Of a stretch of 64,000 bases of DNA, positions 1 through 12,014 are shown piece after piece (within the stretch, counting starts at the first letter, position 1; each line of letters starts with the position of its first letter). The DNA is taken from contig NC_085047.1 in the NCBI RefSeq assembly GCF_963662255.1, positions 17,590,924-17,654,923 on the forward strand, read 5' to 3'. A program made the translations under genes and the position numbers. The stretch comes from Cinclus cinclus. Its lineage: Eukaryota; Chordata; Aves; Passeriformes; Cinclidae. Under the pieces are notes generated by a model. That model was not told where the DNA came from. It made no database searches and saw only the letters and a program-made list of their open reading frames with translations.

Positions 1-811
1 GAAGAAAAAGTTGAACATTTGCAATTAAACATGTTTTCATTGTTCTTATTATACTAAGGGTGCTCATATCAAAAGATAATCTTTTTTTCCCTTGTCCTTG
101 TTTATTTTCTAATTAGGTCTGTCTTCCCTTTCATATCCAGATCACCAGCTCAGCCTCTAATGGCTATGTCAGTTAGCAATCAGCTTCTAGGGGAAAATAT
201 TATAATTTAGTCATTTTCTATGTCATGAAAAAGTACACAAAAAACACACAAAAAATTCCAAGCATTTTAAGGATCAGTCATTTTTTTCATTATCTAAAAT
301 GGTGAGATTACCAAGTATCCAAGTTAGGAACTGCTTTTTCTTAGATCATCAGTGGAAAGAGGAAGTTCTTGTGATAGATCAGCACATGAGACCCACCATC
401 TTCAGAAGCTTAATTATAAAAAAAATCAAGCAAAATAAATGCATAGTCTTGCTCCCCAAAAAGGGAAGCTCACAGAAGCTCACGTGTTCTGTCTACCTAA
501 ATGCCTCTGGAAAACACAATTATAAATCTTAATTTTCTATTTTCTGGCAGTTTTGATTGTTGTAGAAAGCACAGTTGTGCCCACTCAGACTCGGGATGTG
601 GTCTGCTGTCACCTTCACAGCCTCCTCTCTAGAAAAGTGCCACATGCTGCCACACCTTTGGAGAGAAGCCAAATGTGCACAATAGGCAAGAAGCAATTGC
701 CAGGACTAAAGGGAAGTGCTAATCAATGGTGTTAAAACAGACAAAAGGAGGATGGAGGTGTAAGAAATTACTGTCCTGCAAGTATAAAACTTAGAGGGTA
801 ACAGTCCAACA
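1..811. other. AT-rich non-coding DNA, nothing recognised
   Basis: No exon-like segment, RNA gene or repeat family was recognised here. The open frames are short, lack good splice or start context and resemble no known protein. Confidence 0.5.
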
Positions 812-1275
812 AATCACAGAATCACAGTCACAGAATAGCTTGGATTGGAAGGGACCTCAAAGATCATCTAGTTATAGCCCCTCTGCCATGGGCAGGGTCA
901 CCTCCCACCAGACCAGGCTGCACATAGCCCCACCCAACCTACCCTTGAACACTTCCAGGGATGGGGCATTCAGAGCTTCTCTGGACAACATGTTCCAAAG
1001 TCTCATCACTCTCACAGAAAAAAAAAAATTCTTCCTAATCTAAACCTGCCCTCTTCCAGTTTGAAGTCACTCCCCCTTGTCCTGTCACTATCTGCCCTCA
1101 TAAAATGTCTCCCCATCTTTCTTGTAGGCACCTTTTGGGTAGTGGAAGGCTGCAATTAAGTCAGCTCAAAGACATCTCTTCTCTAGGCTGAACAATCCCA
1201 ATTTTCTCAGCCTTTCCCCTAGAAGATGGTATCCATCCCTTTAATTATCTTGGTGTCTCTCTTCTGAACTCACTG
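812..1275 (-). mobile_element. CR1 LINE 3' fragment
   Basis: The segment begins with the CACAGAAT-type tail of a CR1 element in reverse orientation (AATCACAGAATCACAG), followed by the reverse complement of the conserved CR1 3' region (TTGGATTGGAAGGGACCTC, then AGATCATCTAGTT). It continues through the usual non-coding 3' consensus to about 1275. The element therefore lies on the minus strand and is strongly 5'-truncated, as most avian CR1 copies are. No intact reverse-transcriptase frame is present. Limits are judged by eye. Confidence 0.9.
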
Positions 1276-4200
1276 ATTGTTTGTGTCTTTTTTCCTGTTC
1301 TCATTGATTCAGTCTGCTTGTTGCTGAGGTGGGGCTTTTCCCTCTCCAAATCCTTTCTGCTTTCTTCTACTTGTCCAAAGTGCTACTGCAAGATCAAGAG
1401 AGAGGAAAACAGACCCTGGGAACAAGCAGGAGGGGACAGATAAAAATGGCTTTTTGGCATCTGGGGAGTAGCTTTGCGATGGAGAAAACTTTCTACTTAC
1501 ATATGTGCTACTCATGCTTCTTGGTTTAATTTCTTTCATTTCTGCTTTGCATTAACATTCAAGGCACACTGAGAAGAAGAATCTTCCTTTTTACTGAAGA
1601 GATATAATCAAGCACCCTTTCCTATATATCTAAAACAGAGATATCTGGAAATGAGAGCCACGGAGCAAGGTCTTGTGACACTATTCCCATGACAAAACTC
1701 TACTAATCACTGAGAAGAATTTCACATGTTGTGGTAATTTGCAGTAAAAACTGCCACAGATGGTGTTAGTTAACGTCTGTGGAGTTTGTGAGATTAGTAT
1801 TTGGCTACAAATCTATCTCCACATGTTTCTGTGATACTGAAAAGAGCACAGAGATGGAGGAGCCCAAATAAGCAAAATTTTTCTTAAAGGAGATTTCACT
1901 GATCACTCATTCTCAGTATCACTACAACCTCCATAGTAATATGGGGACCAGATACAGTGAATTGTATAAATCCAGTTCTAATTTCCTCTCTATAAATAAT
2001 CCTACTATATATCTGCAAATTATTCCTGATTGGCTGTTGTTTCTCCACACGCTGCTAATCCATGTAATCCTTTAAAACACATAAGCAAATGGTACAACCC
2101 CTTCACTAGCAGCTCCTTTGCTCCCTCCCAGCACCCATCTCCTTACTGAGACGATCTTACCTCCCACTTCACAGTATAGGTCTACCAGACATCCTCTAAT
2201 CACAGAGGAATGTCTAAGCAAATAAACGTTAACCTCATGCATCATAAGAGTAAGGCAGAAAAAGCAATACTTTTGTTTTCTTTCTGAATTATTTGATTGA
2301 ATTGTGCCAAAAAGCAAACTGGTCTTTAACTGAGCATACTGGGTTAATTTATAGGGAGCACAACATTCACCTTGTCAAAACAGCACAATAAACACACGTG
2401 CAGCTCAGAGTTACACAATAGGCACTAGGGTGCTGGATGATAATGAAGGACAATGTATGACACTGTAGACTGGGAACATGTCCTCAAATGGGGCACTTCC
2501 AAGCACAGGCTCCATTGGGAAGCACTGTACTGGCTTGCGTAGAGGGTGTACAGCTGGAGCTAGGGATACTGTACTAAGAATCCATGAGTGTGAGAGGCAG
2601 GGCAGGATAAGTGAATGTAGGCAAGGTTCGCCAGGGCACCACACGCTGCAGAGCCCTGTGCTTTGAACTTGCTACTTTGACTGTTTCCTTCCCAGACACA
2701 CCATAAGGATTAGTTTACATCTTCTCATTGGCTTTCTGTTGCTTATTGTTTTTTTTCTCATGCTGTTCCTTCTTGCTTTAGGAAAAGAGCCTTCATGCAT
2801 CCACACTGTGTGCATCTGTTGATGGTTCAAGATTTTCAAGGTTTTCCCTGTTCCTCTTGACCTTGCTCCTAATTGTATCTACCTGCACCCAAGCTACCCC
2901 TACCAATGCATCACACGTTTTTATTTTCTACCTAGCACTTGCTGCTAGGTCTTTTATCCCTTTCAATTTTTACTTTTTTTTTGCACCTCAATTTTTCAGC
3001 CACCTTGACACAGGCACTATCTTAGTTTTAAAGTATTCTTCATGTATGAAATTTCCTTCCACTTCCTTGAAGAGATCTCACTGAAGGGTGGGGACAGAAA
3101 GAGGAAGGACAGAAATTCAGAACTCCACATACCAATGCAACTGTCCTTTGCATCTCAGAAGTGACAGGTCAAAGAAAATTGAAACCTATGAGCATAGACA
3201 AGGTTTAACTCCTCATTTTAAATTTCACAGTCATCAGGAGCCAGAGTACCGAGACAATCAGGACACAGCTGTAAAGCTATGCTACCCACTGACTCTGTAG
3301 CCATGAATTCCTACAAGTTTTGCAAAAGGGGAATGATTCACAGCTCTTTTTTTGGTAGGATATAAGTAAATTTTACATCACATAGGTGTACGTACCACAT
3401 AACTCTGACTTAGCCATGTACCTGCTATACAAAAATACCTGAGAACACAGCAGCATGTTTGAGGACTTCTGGGTGTGTAGAGTAGGTGTCCATGCCCTGT
3501 GTAACCCCACCTTCCTTGCTAATGCTGCAGTCTTGGTTATTAGGAAGCCGCTGAGATATCACTGCCCTGGCTACATTCACATCTCCCTTTGCAGGACAGA
3601 ACAAGCAACACTTGACTTCCATAAAGATTGTCACAGATGTAAGAGAAGCAGAGGATTGAAAGGGGAAGGGAAATAGTAGCTCAGACACAGCTCTGTTTTA
3701 ATTTTGTTCTCCACAGCAGTGAGCTTAGCTTAGAAAAGTAAAGTCTTCACAACCAGAGCCCAGAAAAACAATTTCCTATTTTCTCCTGGCAAACACTTCT
3801 TCTGACCTCTAACCCCACAGAGCCTCAAATAACTAGACACTGCCACAGCACTTGTGCCATTCTGAACACGGCCTTTCACTCCTTGCATATAGTAGCTCTC
3901 TCAGCCCACTGTAAATGTTTATGAGCAGTTTTCTAATTAAGACATAGACATATCCTTGTAATGAAACCAATCTTTTCTAGCTGAGGAATCACTGGAATTT
4001 CATCTGATTTGAGGGACCAGGCATATGTTGTTCAATCATGAAAGCCAAATATTTATTCTAACCACTTCAAAAGTACCTTGTGGGCTTAATACTGGCTTGC
4101 TCATCTCTTTGTTAAACAACTGCAAATGAGAAACATTCATGAAATCACAGCTTGTTTGTGCGTAATTTATACACTTGGTGCAGAAAGCACCATGTATCTC

Positions 4201-7200
4201 AGCTAAATCATTTACAAAGAATAATTCCACCATTCAGTACAGATGCTAAGCATTGGAAGCTTACAGAACATTATGAAAATGTATCTTCCATCCTCAGGAG
4301 ATGGGAGAATTTTAATTCCTGGCACTGAAGGCAGGCTTGAATGAGAATATGATTTACCTTTTATAACTGCTCGATGTTTTCTTGGCTCAATCAATATTCT
4401 TTTCAATAAGCCGTTGGCCTGTTTTGGAAACACAGCCAATATTTGTTGTTCAGTAAATGGGATTTTATTCTTCATTCCCACTGATCTGATGAACAGAATG
4501 ACATTGATCACAATGAGTGCTGTGTTCAAACATTTTAATCAGCTCACGCAGGACAGAGGTTAGGTAGCTGTGATGATTACAGCACATCTTTTAGTGGTCT
4601 CTGTTACAGATTAATGTGCTTTTATATCACCTCCAAAGTACCCGACTGCAATCATCCATTTGTGCAAGCTGGCTGGAATGAATGGGGTCACACACAGCGG
4701 TTGCTTCCTTTCCTTCACAGGCAGATTGAAAGGGACACGACAAGCAGCTGTGCATGCCTCAGGAGCACCAGCATCCAGGGGGTACATCCTGAGCTTTCCA
4801 TAATGACGTGTGGGAGCACCCAGGGGAATTGGTTATGATTAGTTAGATCTTAATACTGTCAACAGGGGGATGCTAAACCAGAATTTAGGGTGCGCTTAGA
4901 GCCTATTCACCGATGTGCCAACAGCATGTGCACAAAGACAGCACCCTGGGAAAATCACTTAACTCTGTGCCTTGGGTTTTCTGTCTATCAAGGCAAGGTT
5001 AATAATTCTTGCCATGTTTCGTGAAGCAGTTTGATATCTATGCAAGAGAGGCATGATGTGACTGTTGAGTTGTGCCATTTGTCCAGCACACTGGTGACAC
5101 TCAATTCTTCGCCAACCCAAGCAGGAACTACAGAGCTACTTCTACAAAACGCCAGAGAGAGTGAAGAGTTTGGAGCAAAAGTCAGTCCAGACAGTTTCAA
5201 CAGATGCTGAAAACTGAGAACAGTGATGAGTAGTGAAAGGGACAAGAATCGCTCATTCCTTATCAAGGAAATTCTCATTCTCTGCGTCAATAGTAATACA
5301 ATTCCATTAGATCAGATTCCTGAGCTTTGTACCCTGAGTCCTAAATTATTAAAAATTACTTTTGTTCTCACTTCTGCATTCTCACATGTGATGGAAAAAG
5401 GATTGACCAGTTCATGGTGATTGTTGTCCTAGTAATTGCTTATTTCTCTTTCCACAGACAGAGTGGTTGAACTTGGGACCTGTCTTCACAAATGAGCTGG
5501 CAGCCAGACATATCTCAGTGATCAGAGGGCTTCAGAAATAACCAGGTAATACAACAGAAATAACCTGCTGTAGGTAGAGTCCTGCCAGCAGTCAAGCATC
5601 CACATGCACCCCTGGACAGGGGAGAGAACAGGAGGAGAAAATGTAAGAAAACTGAGGAGTTAAGATAAAGACATTTGAGTAAGTGACAGAAGGGGGAAAA
5701 CAATCCTATGAGAACTAAATGATGCAAAGGCAATGACTCACTATTTCCCACAAGAGAAGTCTGCAAGCAATAGCCAACATGAAAGGAAAAAAACACCCTC
5801 ATCATCTTCTTCCTCTACTCCAGGTTTTATTGCTGAGCATGACATTGTACAACATGGAACATCTCTTTGCTCAATTCAGGTCAGATGTCTAATTGGGTCT
5901 CCTTACTTCTTGCACAAGTCCAGCCTACTCATACTCATTGGAGTGGGGGAGGAGCAGCATAGCACGGGGAAAAAAAGCAAAAGCCTTGTGTTCGCAATCA
6001 CCGTTCAAATTATTGTCTTACCAACGTCATCTTCTTTAGCCATAAACCCAAAAATTAGCACCAAAAGGCAGCTATGAAGAGTTAGCTTCATCCCAGCCAC
6101 ATCCAGTAGATCACAAGCAAAAAATTAAAATAGTGAAGTCCCATTCTGGCAGAGGAATGATAAGACTGGAACTAATAAAATTACTCCCAAACAAAATTAC
6201 ACATGCTCTTGACAACTGGGGGCAGTACAAAGCCTGCAGAAAACAAGCGATCCAGCAAGTGCTGCCTTAGAGCCTGCTCCAAATGTGCTTCCAGCAGGAT
6301 TGCACACAATTTTCATAAATAGAGACCTAAATAATGTTACTCATCCCAGGACTGTGTTTGGAAGCTCAGCAACATTTTTGATTTGACATGCAAGATTTTT
6401 GATGCCTTCCTGATGGCCAAGCATGGTGGGGTTTTTTGTTTTCTTTTCTTTCATGCTGTATATAAGCAGAGTTATGGAGTGCTTCGGTGTTTTTAATTAT
6501 GATAAGGTTTGGAAACATTTGCCTGTCTAACAGACACTCATGCAGAGACTGCCTTATGTGAAGAAATTAATTTCTGATTTTGGATGGAGTTATGAGTAAG
6601 GAGGAGTAAAATAGTACTTTCCCTCCCACCTCTCTGAGAGCAGGGAAGGCAAGGCTCCTTGCAAAGGGAATGATACAAAGTGCCTGCTGCAGCATCTGGC
6701 CTGTGCCAACTCTTTTACTGTGGTGTTCTCCTGGGATGCTTACGCTTCCCTTTTCCACAGCTCTCCTGCATGCTACTCCCCCCTCCACTCTCCTCAGTGT
6801 TTTTTCACAGTCTCTGACTCTCTAATTATATTCACTGGCTTGACACAAGATGAGCTGTGCAAGGATTTCTGGAAAAGAGCAGTAATTTAAAGCCTTCAAA
6901 CTCCCTTGTACAAAGAGAGAGATAGCAGCATGCAATCCAGAAGATATACTGAAGAGAGAGGAGTTTGTCATTTCAATAGTCAATGTGATGTTCTGGCTGT
7001 ATCTGAAGATCAACATTTACAGAAAATAAATGTGTAAATTGCTTTTTATATGGTCCTTCAGAGGTTGCTTTCAGAAAATTATTTATTATTCAAGATGCCT
7101 AGGTAGTCAAGGATACTGACTGACTGGAGAGAGTTCAGAGCACAACATTAAAATGATCACTTAGTGCAGATAAATGTTTTAAGTGATAAATGGATTAAAA

Positions 7201-7572
7201 GGATAAAAACACAGCTTGAGGCTGGACTACATGATGACCTGGGGAGGACACAGGCCTCTCCAAATATGAATAAACACCATGAATAAAACAATGACACATA
7301 GAAGTAAACCATAGGGTAAACAATGACACACTCAACTCAGAGGCACAAATTATTCTTCCACAAGTCAAATTAATCAAAGAATAGTTGAAGCTAAAATCTT
7401 CTGTCAATCGAACATTTCTGCACAGACCTACTCAACAGAAAGGCAGTAGATGTGGAGCTAGGACAGAACAGAGGATGAGCTCCTGGTGCTACACAGGCAC
7501 CAAAGAAGTTTTCTTCTTGAAATGTCTGTTTCTGTATCATATTAATACATTCTCTTTTCTAGAAAAAAATAG
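1276..7572. other. Intergenic DNA with no recognised gene
   Basis: I found no protein family I recognise. Three exon-like segments bounded by reasonable splice signals occur (minus strand near 4500-4357 and 4122-4080, plus strand 5460-5545), but they do not join in phase and match nothing I know. They are discussed under findings and rejected items. Confidence 0.4.
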
Positions 7573-7615
7573 CACAATGTTCACTCTTATTACTAAATAA
7601 AGAGTGAACATTGTG
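7573..7615. repeat. Perfect 16-bp inverted repeat with 11-nt loop
   Basis: CACAATGTTCACTCTT at 7573-7588 is exactly the reverse complement of AAGAGTGAACATTGTG at 7600-7615. The 11-nt spacer is AT-rich. It would form a stable hairpin in RNA or a cruciform in DNA. Function is unknown; it could be the remnant terminus of a small DNA transposon. Confidence 0.85.
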
Positions 7616-7749
7616 TCATTTTCTTTAGATTGTTTTCCTAGATTACAGTGTAAAGATGTGACCAAAACTATGTATTCTATCACCATCTGTTGAAAACAGG
7701 TGGGGCAGTCTTCTTTATCTTTTCCACAACCCATCCTTCCTCCAGGAAG

Positions 7750-8180
7750 ATAACTTCTGTTAATGAGCCATTGAATCCCACTGCTTGACTGATAAAATTA
7801 CATCATCCCATTGCAAAATGATCCACCCACGGGGAGGAGCCAAACATTTCCTACCTAGATAAAAAACTGAGATTTGGAACACCAAGGCAGCCCTTAGCCA
7901 CTGGTTTCCAGAGGACAAGAGCTACCAGACCTGTCCACAGGATCACCACTGCAACAAGACCACTTCATCCGGACTGCTACCACCACCCTAACTAGCGGGG
8001 TGTCGGGTTGTATTCTGACTCTGTCAGTGGTTTTTCTTTTGTACTATTGCATGTATTTTATCTTTCTCTTTTTTTCCTATTAAATTCTATTTTCCTATTT
8101 TCCTATTCTATTTTCTATTTTCCTATTAAATTCTATTTCTAACTTAGTCTCTCACTAGTTTTGCTTTTAAACCATTACAA
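7750..8180 (+). mobile_element. ERVL-like LTR fragment
   Basis: The stretch GGGTGTCGGGTTGTATTCTG (about 7998-8017), followed by ACTCTGTCAGTGG and a T-rich tract with repeated CCTATTAAATTCTATT units, matches my memory of the R-U5 part of a common avian ERVL-type LTR. A possible LTR end, ACCATTACA, falls at about 8171-8179. I found no convincing matching 5' terminus or target duplication, so the left limit is approximate. The family assignment is from memory. Confidence 0.5.
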
Positions 8181-8602
8181 TTGTCAACAGAGTTTGATCT
8201 GCAATCTAGCTTTACAGTCTACATAATTTCCCCCAAACATTAGCTAATCTTTGTTGACTTTGTGGATTGTAAGGCCATGCACTTTAAATTTTTTTGGTTA
8301 TACCTTGTGAAATATACTAGTTACTGCTGGTTTAGGACAGTTTTCATGCACAGCTGCTCAGTGTCAATCTCATTTTCTTGTATGGTAGAAAAATTTTTTT
8401 GCACTTGAGTGCTCCTGTCACTCTACTGAGGTGTACAATGAATTCAAAACAGACAAAAGTAACTTCCAGATAAAACTGAAACCCTTGTTTTCCTAGGCTG
8501 GTGATTACCTCAAATATAAAATAAGTCAGGACCTACTTCTATTATTTTTGGTAGAAAATTACATACTAAGAAATTAACAGACATTAAGGCTGTAAAGTGA
8601 GT

Positions 8603-9218
8603 TGTGGGAGTCGGCTCCCCACCGACATCCCAGGCCAGACCAATATTCTCACTGAAGAGTTGCCCCTCAACCCCAAGCCTTGGGAGGCATTTGTTTAAGT
8701 TCACAGTAGTCCCAAGGAAAAAGGTTATTAAAAGTTTTTAACTGCTTATAATAATGTTTTATAACTCTTGTTTGCTATTGGTTACCCTTAAGCCCATTTA
8801 TGTCATCCTTTTTCTCCTCCCAGGTCTAGAAAGTTCTTGCATCTTTGTACCCCCATTAGTTCATGTTTATTGCATTGTTCCACCCCATCCTACCCTGTTG
8901 GCTCCTACCCTACATTGCTCCTCCTTTGCACCACTTTTCCCTTTACACATTGGATTCTAACCCTGGACCCACTTCTCACCATGCCATATATATACCCTAA
9001 ATTTTCTCTCACCCTTGTCTTCAACCTTTGACTCTCATAGTGTATGTACATGTTTTTGGCTTCATCCTGCGTTTTCTTTTATAGTTGTTAAAGTGTTTAT
9101 TTCCAGAGCTTTGTTGTGGACCAATTCCTTTTTTTGCCACCCTTACCCTAATATCAGGGAACCTTTAAAGGTTGGCTGGGGAGACTACCCTTACGTCTCA
9201 CACCCAAAATCCCTGACA
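8603..9218. mobile_element. Solo LTR, 616 bp, 6-bp target duplication
   Basis: The element starts TGTGGGAG and ends CCCTGACA, giving canonical TG...CA ends. It is flanked by the exact direct repeat GTGAGT at 8597-8602 and 9219-9224. A 6-bp target duplication is typical of class II (ERVK or alpharetrovirus-like) integrases. No internal retroviral coding sequence is present, so this is a solo LTR left by LTR-LTR recombination. It holds a TATATATA run near 8988. Orientation is not clear. Confidence 0.75.
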
Positions 9219-9224
9219 GTGAGT

Positions 9225-10174
9225 GAGTCCTAAAATAGGAAATGTCAGAGGAAAGTAATTAATCTCATCCTGTGTGTGTACTGTATTTCAGTCTTAAGTT
9301 ATCAAAGCACTGCAAGCGGACCACAGTAAACCATCACATGGGTCATGATGACCCTAAACTCACTGGTGAAAAACCAGAGATATTATGATGCTTCTTTTTT
9401 CCCCACAAGCAACTTAATGCATTTTTTTACCATATGATTACCACTTTGAAAGCTGGAAGTGTTGAATAGTTTGTTACCTGTTATTTCCTTTTATCCTCCT
9501 CTAAATGTGAGGCTCCAGGTCTCGTTCTCTGCACATCATGTAAAGCTTGCCCTGAGCATGTATAGATTTACTTGTCTACTAATAACATCCCTACTACTGC
9601 TCCAAACTATCCCAATATTTGACCATGTTGAAAGTGTCACAGAAATTATATTTCACCTGTTCAAGGGAGTGAAATTAGTATATTTTACTGATAGAAAAGG
9701 AAAGATTATAGGGACTTCCTTCAAACCACTGAGTGCCCATCAGTTTTGTCAATCTGTAATACAGAGAATCTAATTTATTCAGGGTAGTTACACTTTTTCC
9801 CCCCTATTTTTAAATCTTTGGAAGTTTATATAAGCTTTGATATATTCAAAGCATGGCTTCCATCAAAGTGAATGTAAAGAGAAAGCATTGAGAGCTTCTG
9901 CGAATCTACTCCTAGGTGTGTATCGAGAGAATAAAGAACATAGAATTAGGTATTTCTCAGTGAGAATCTGGGTTTTTTAAGATGGTTTGTCCTGTAGTCA
10001 TCCTGGTGCAAATACAGTCAAAAATGTAGGATTGCAACCGGTTGTGTCACCTTGAAATTACCACACTCAACCTTTCTCTTCCTGCAAGGTGAAATCAACA
10101 CTTCAGTACTCTTCTAGCTGGCTTCCTCAGCACACACATGTGATTTAACCACTGAGTACAGTATTTCATGCAGT
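9225..10174. other. Intergenic DNA, nothing recognised
   Basis: No exon, repeat family or RNA gene was recognised between the two LTR elements. A GTAGGA hexamer at 10026-10031 also occurs directly after the next LTR's 3' end and is the only hint that the LTR could begin earlier than marked. Confidence 0.4.
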
Positions 10175-10960
10175 GGTGGCAGAAAAATCATACCCTGAAA
10201 AATGGTAAGGCCATGATGAAGAACCAGAAAAAGGGTAAGACCGGCCAGAAACAGGGTAAGGCCTTAGCGTAGAACTTGCCAGCTGTGAAAATATCACCAT
10301 AAATAAGAGAAAGTTCGAGGGTGGAGTTTCAGTTTGTTGAGAATTGCAATACGTTAATTAATTGTGCTGTTATTAATAAGTAATGTAAAGAGTTAATCAA
10401 TTGTTGAAGTGACAAATTGTTATTCAATTGTTGTGGGTAACTGGGGGCAGGGAGGTCATGATTGACAAGCTGTGGGTGTTGACAAGCTGTGGGTGTTGAC
10501 AAGTTGTGGGTGTTGCCGAGTTGGTGCCTGATGGACAGAGAAGGAAAGAACTGTCTGGACTAATTATGTCATAAGGTGACGACAACGGACTGCGTCATGA
10601 TTGGACCACGCGCTGACCAATGGGGGCGAAGGATTCGAAAATGATTGGCCCAGAATGAACCGTATTATGTACCAATCGGGAGGCGAAGAAGGAGCCAATC
10701 ACAGAGGGGAATGAAAAACGCACCAATCCGGACTGATTGCGGACTATAAGGACCCCCGGCTGCGCTGCAGTGCGGTCCATCGAGGGAATTTGGGTGTCCT
10801 GAGAGGTGCTCTGTGCTGCAGGCACAGTGTTTGTGGTGGTTTGGCCCTTCTGGTTTACCGAGTGGGGTCTAAGCTTATCTTGGGCTCCTTGCCTTCAGTG
10901 TTTTCATAAATAAATAGCCAAGCTGTGTCTCTTAAGAGTATTTTCGGCCATTTTCTAACA
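10175..10960 (+). mobile_element. Probable solo LTR with CCAAT/TATA promoter
   Basis: The segment has the architecture of a retroviral LTR read on the + strand. A U3-like part carries three 17-bp tandem repeats (10464-10514) and several CCAAT or inverted ATTGG boxes between about 10595 and 10740. A TATAA follows at about 10745, then a GC-rich start region, AATAAATAAA near 10909 as polyadenylation signal, and a U5-like end TTTTCTAACA at 10951-10960. The 5' terminus is not certain and no clean target duplication was found. It sits about 970 bp upstream of the HJURP start codon in the same orientation. Confidence 0.55.
10464..10514. repeat. 17-bp tandem repeat x3 inside the LTR
   Basis: Three consecutive copies of GACAAGCTGTGGGTGTT, the third with one C-to-T change. 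Repeats like this in U3 often act as enhancer units, but that is inference. Confidence 0.9.
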
Positions 10961-11566
10961 GTAGGAATGCTGAAGTGTTAATGAAACAATATATTCTTCT
11001 TGAGTCCTACCATTAAAAGAAAAATTAATACAACCGAATAATGAGCAAACACTAATCAACTTTAAACAATAAGGGATTACAAAAAAATGCATCTGTCTTT
11101 ACCTTGCCAAAATGGCAAATGTTTTTGTAATAGTAAGTTCCAGCGAATTTGATGTGCTGATGTTATTTTGCTTTTTTTTTTTTTTTTAAAAAAAAACAAC
11201 TTTATCTGTAAAAGAACAATGGTTACTTGATGAATTTTGGGAAGGAACGGAATGGTATCCAAAACACCAGTGCCAGTGGGCAGGTCACGCTTCGGTTTTG
11301 CCAGTTCCACTCCTCCGCAGAGGCGTCCAGCCTGAAGCCTTAGGAGAGTGACCGGGGAGGCTGTGACTGCCGGCCACAGAACGTCAGATTCCCCAGCCCC
11401 GCCTCCTCTGGCCGTCTGTGCCGGATCCGGCAGAGACACAACACTGTAAATCTCTGCCAGGAGCTGCGCAGGCCGCAGAGCGCCCCGAGTCACCACCTTC
11501 GCCAGCGGCGGCGCGTCGGGCCGGGACGACACGGGCCTTGTGCCCAGGCAGCGCCGTGCGCCGCAG

Positions 11567-11800
11567 CCAATGGGAGCCGGCCGCAGCCGCCGTACCCGCA
11601 GCCAATGGGAGTCCGCTGCCGGCCGCTGTTGCCAGTCGGAACAGTAACCTCGCGCCGCGCGTGGCTTGGCTCTGAAAGCCAGGACTTGGAGGCGGGGTGA
11701 TTGGACGCTCAGCAGCGCCAGCAGCCAATCAGAATCCAAACCCGCCCACCGCGCGCATGGACTGGCTGCAGCCCCAGGACTGATCTGAGCAAGAGCCAAT
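11567..11800 (+). promoter_or_regulatory. CCAAT-box cluster (NF-Y-type)
   Basis: CCAAT occurs at 11567-11571, 11602-11606, 11725-11729 and 11796-11800, and ATTGG (the inverse) at 11700-11704. The first two lie 35 bp apart in near-identical CGCAGCCAATGGGAG contexts. Multiple spaced CCAAT boxes upstream of a CHR element are characteristic of G2/M genes. Confidence 0.7.
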
Positions 11801-11817
11801 CGGAGGCGGCGAGCGAG

Positions 11818-11862
11818 GCGGAGGCGCGCGGTTTGAATCGAGGCAGAGGCGCGCGGTTTAAT
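11818..11862 (+). promoter_or_regulatory. CDE/CHR-like cell-cycle element, partly duplicated
   Basis: GGCGCGCGG is followed directly by TTTGAA (11832-11837), the canonical CHR hexamer bound by DREAM/MuvB complexes, with a CDE-like GC element next to it. About 23 bp downstream the same GAGGCGCGCGGTTT block recurs, but with one G missing so that TTTGAATCG becomes TTTAATCG and the CHR is lost. The intact CHR begins 36 bp after the start of the nearest CCAAT box. Confidence 0.6.
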
Positions 11863-11930
11863 CGGGGCGGCAGCGGCCGGGCGCGCTGCGGTGAGCGGGG
11901 CACGCTCGGCCGTGGGAGCGGCCCTCTGCC

Positions 11931-12014
11931 ATGGAGCGGGATGAGGAGGTGCAGGCGGGGCTGGGGCGCAGCAATGCCCGCTTCATGGCCTCCATGAACC
12001 GCATCCTGGAACTG
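11931..12014 (+). CDS. HJURP: HJURP coding exon 1
   Basis: The start ATG lies in CTGCCATGGAG, a good initiation context. It encodes 28 residues (MERDEEVQAG...) that form the first helix of the Scm3-like domain, ending ...RILEL. Donor CTG|GTGAGA, phase 0. Human HJURP has the same ...IEK/YNQPFED junction between its first two coding exons. Confidence 0.9.

Noticed and set aside
5460..5545. Plus-strand exon-like segment after TCTTTCCACAG encoding TEWLNLGPVFTNELAARHIS and a stop
   Set aside because: The acceptor is good, but there is no partner exon and no family resemblance; a frame of this length is expected by chance.
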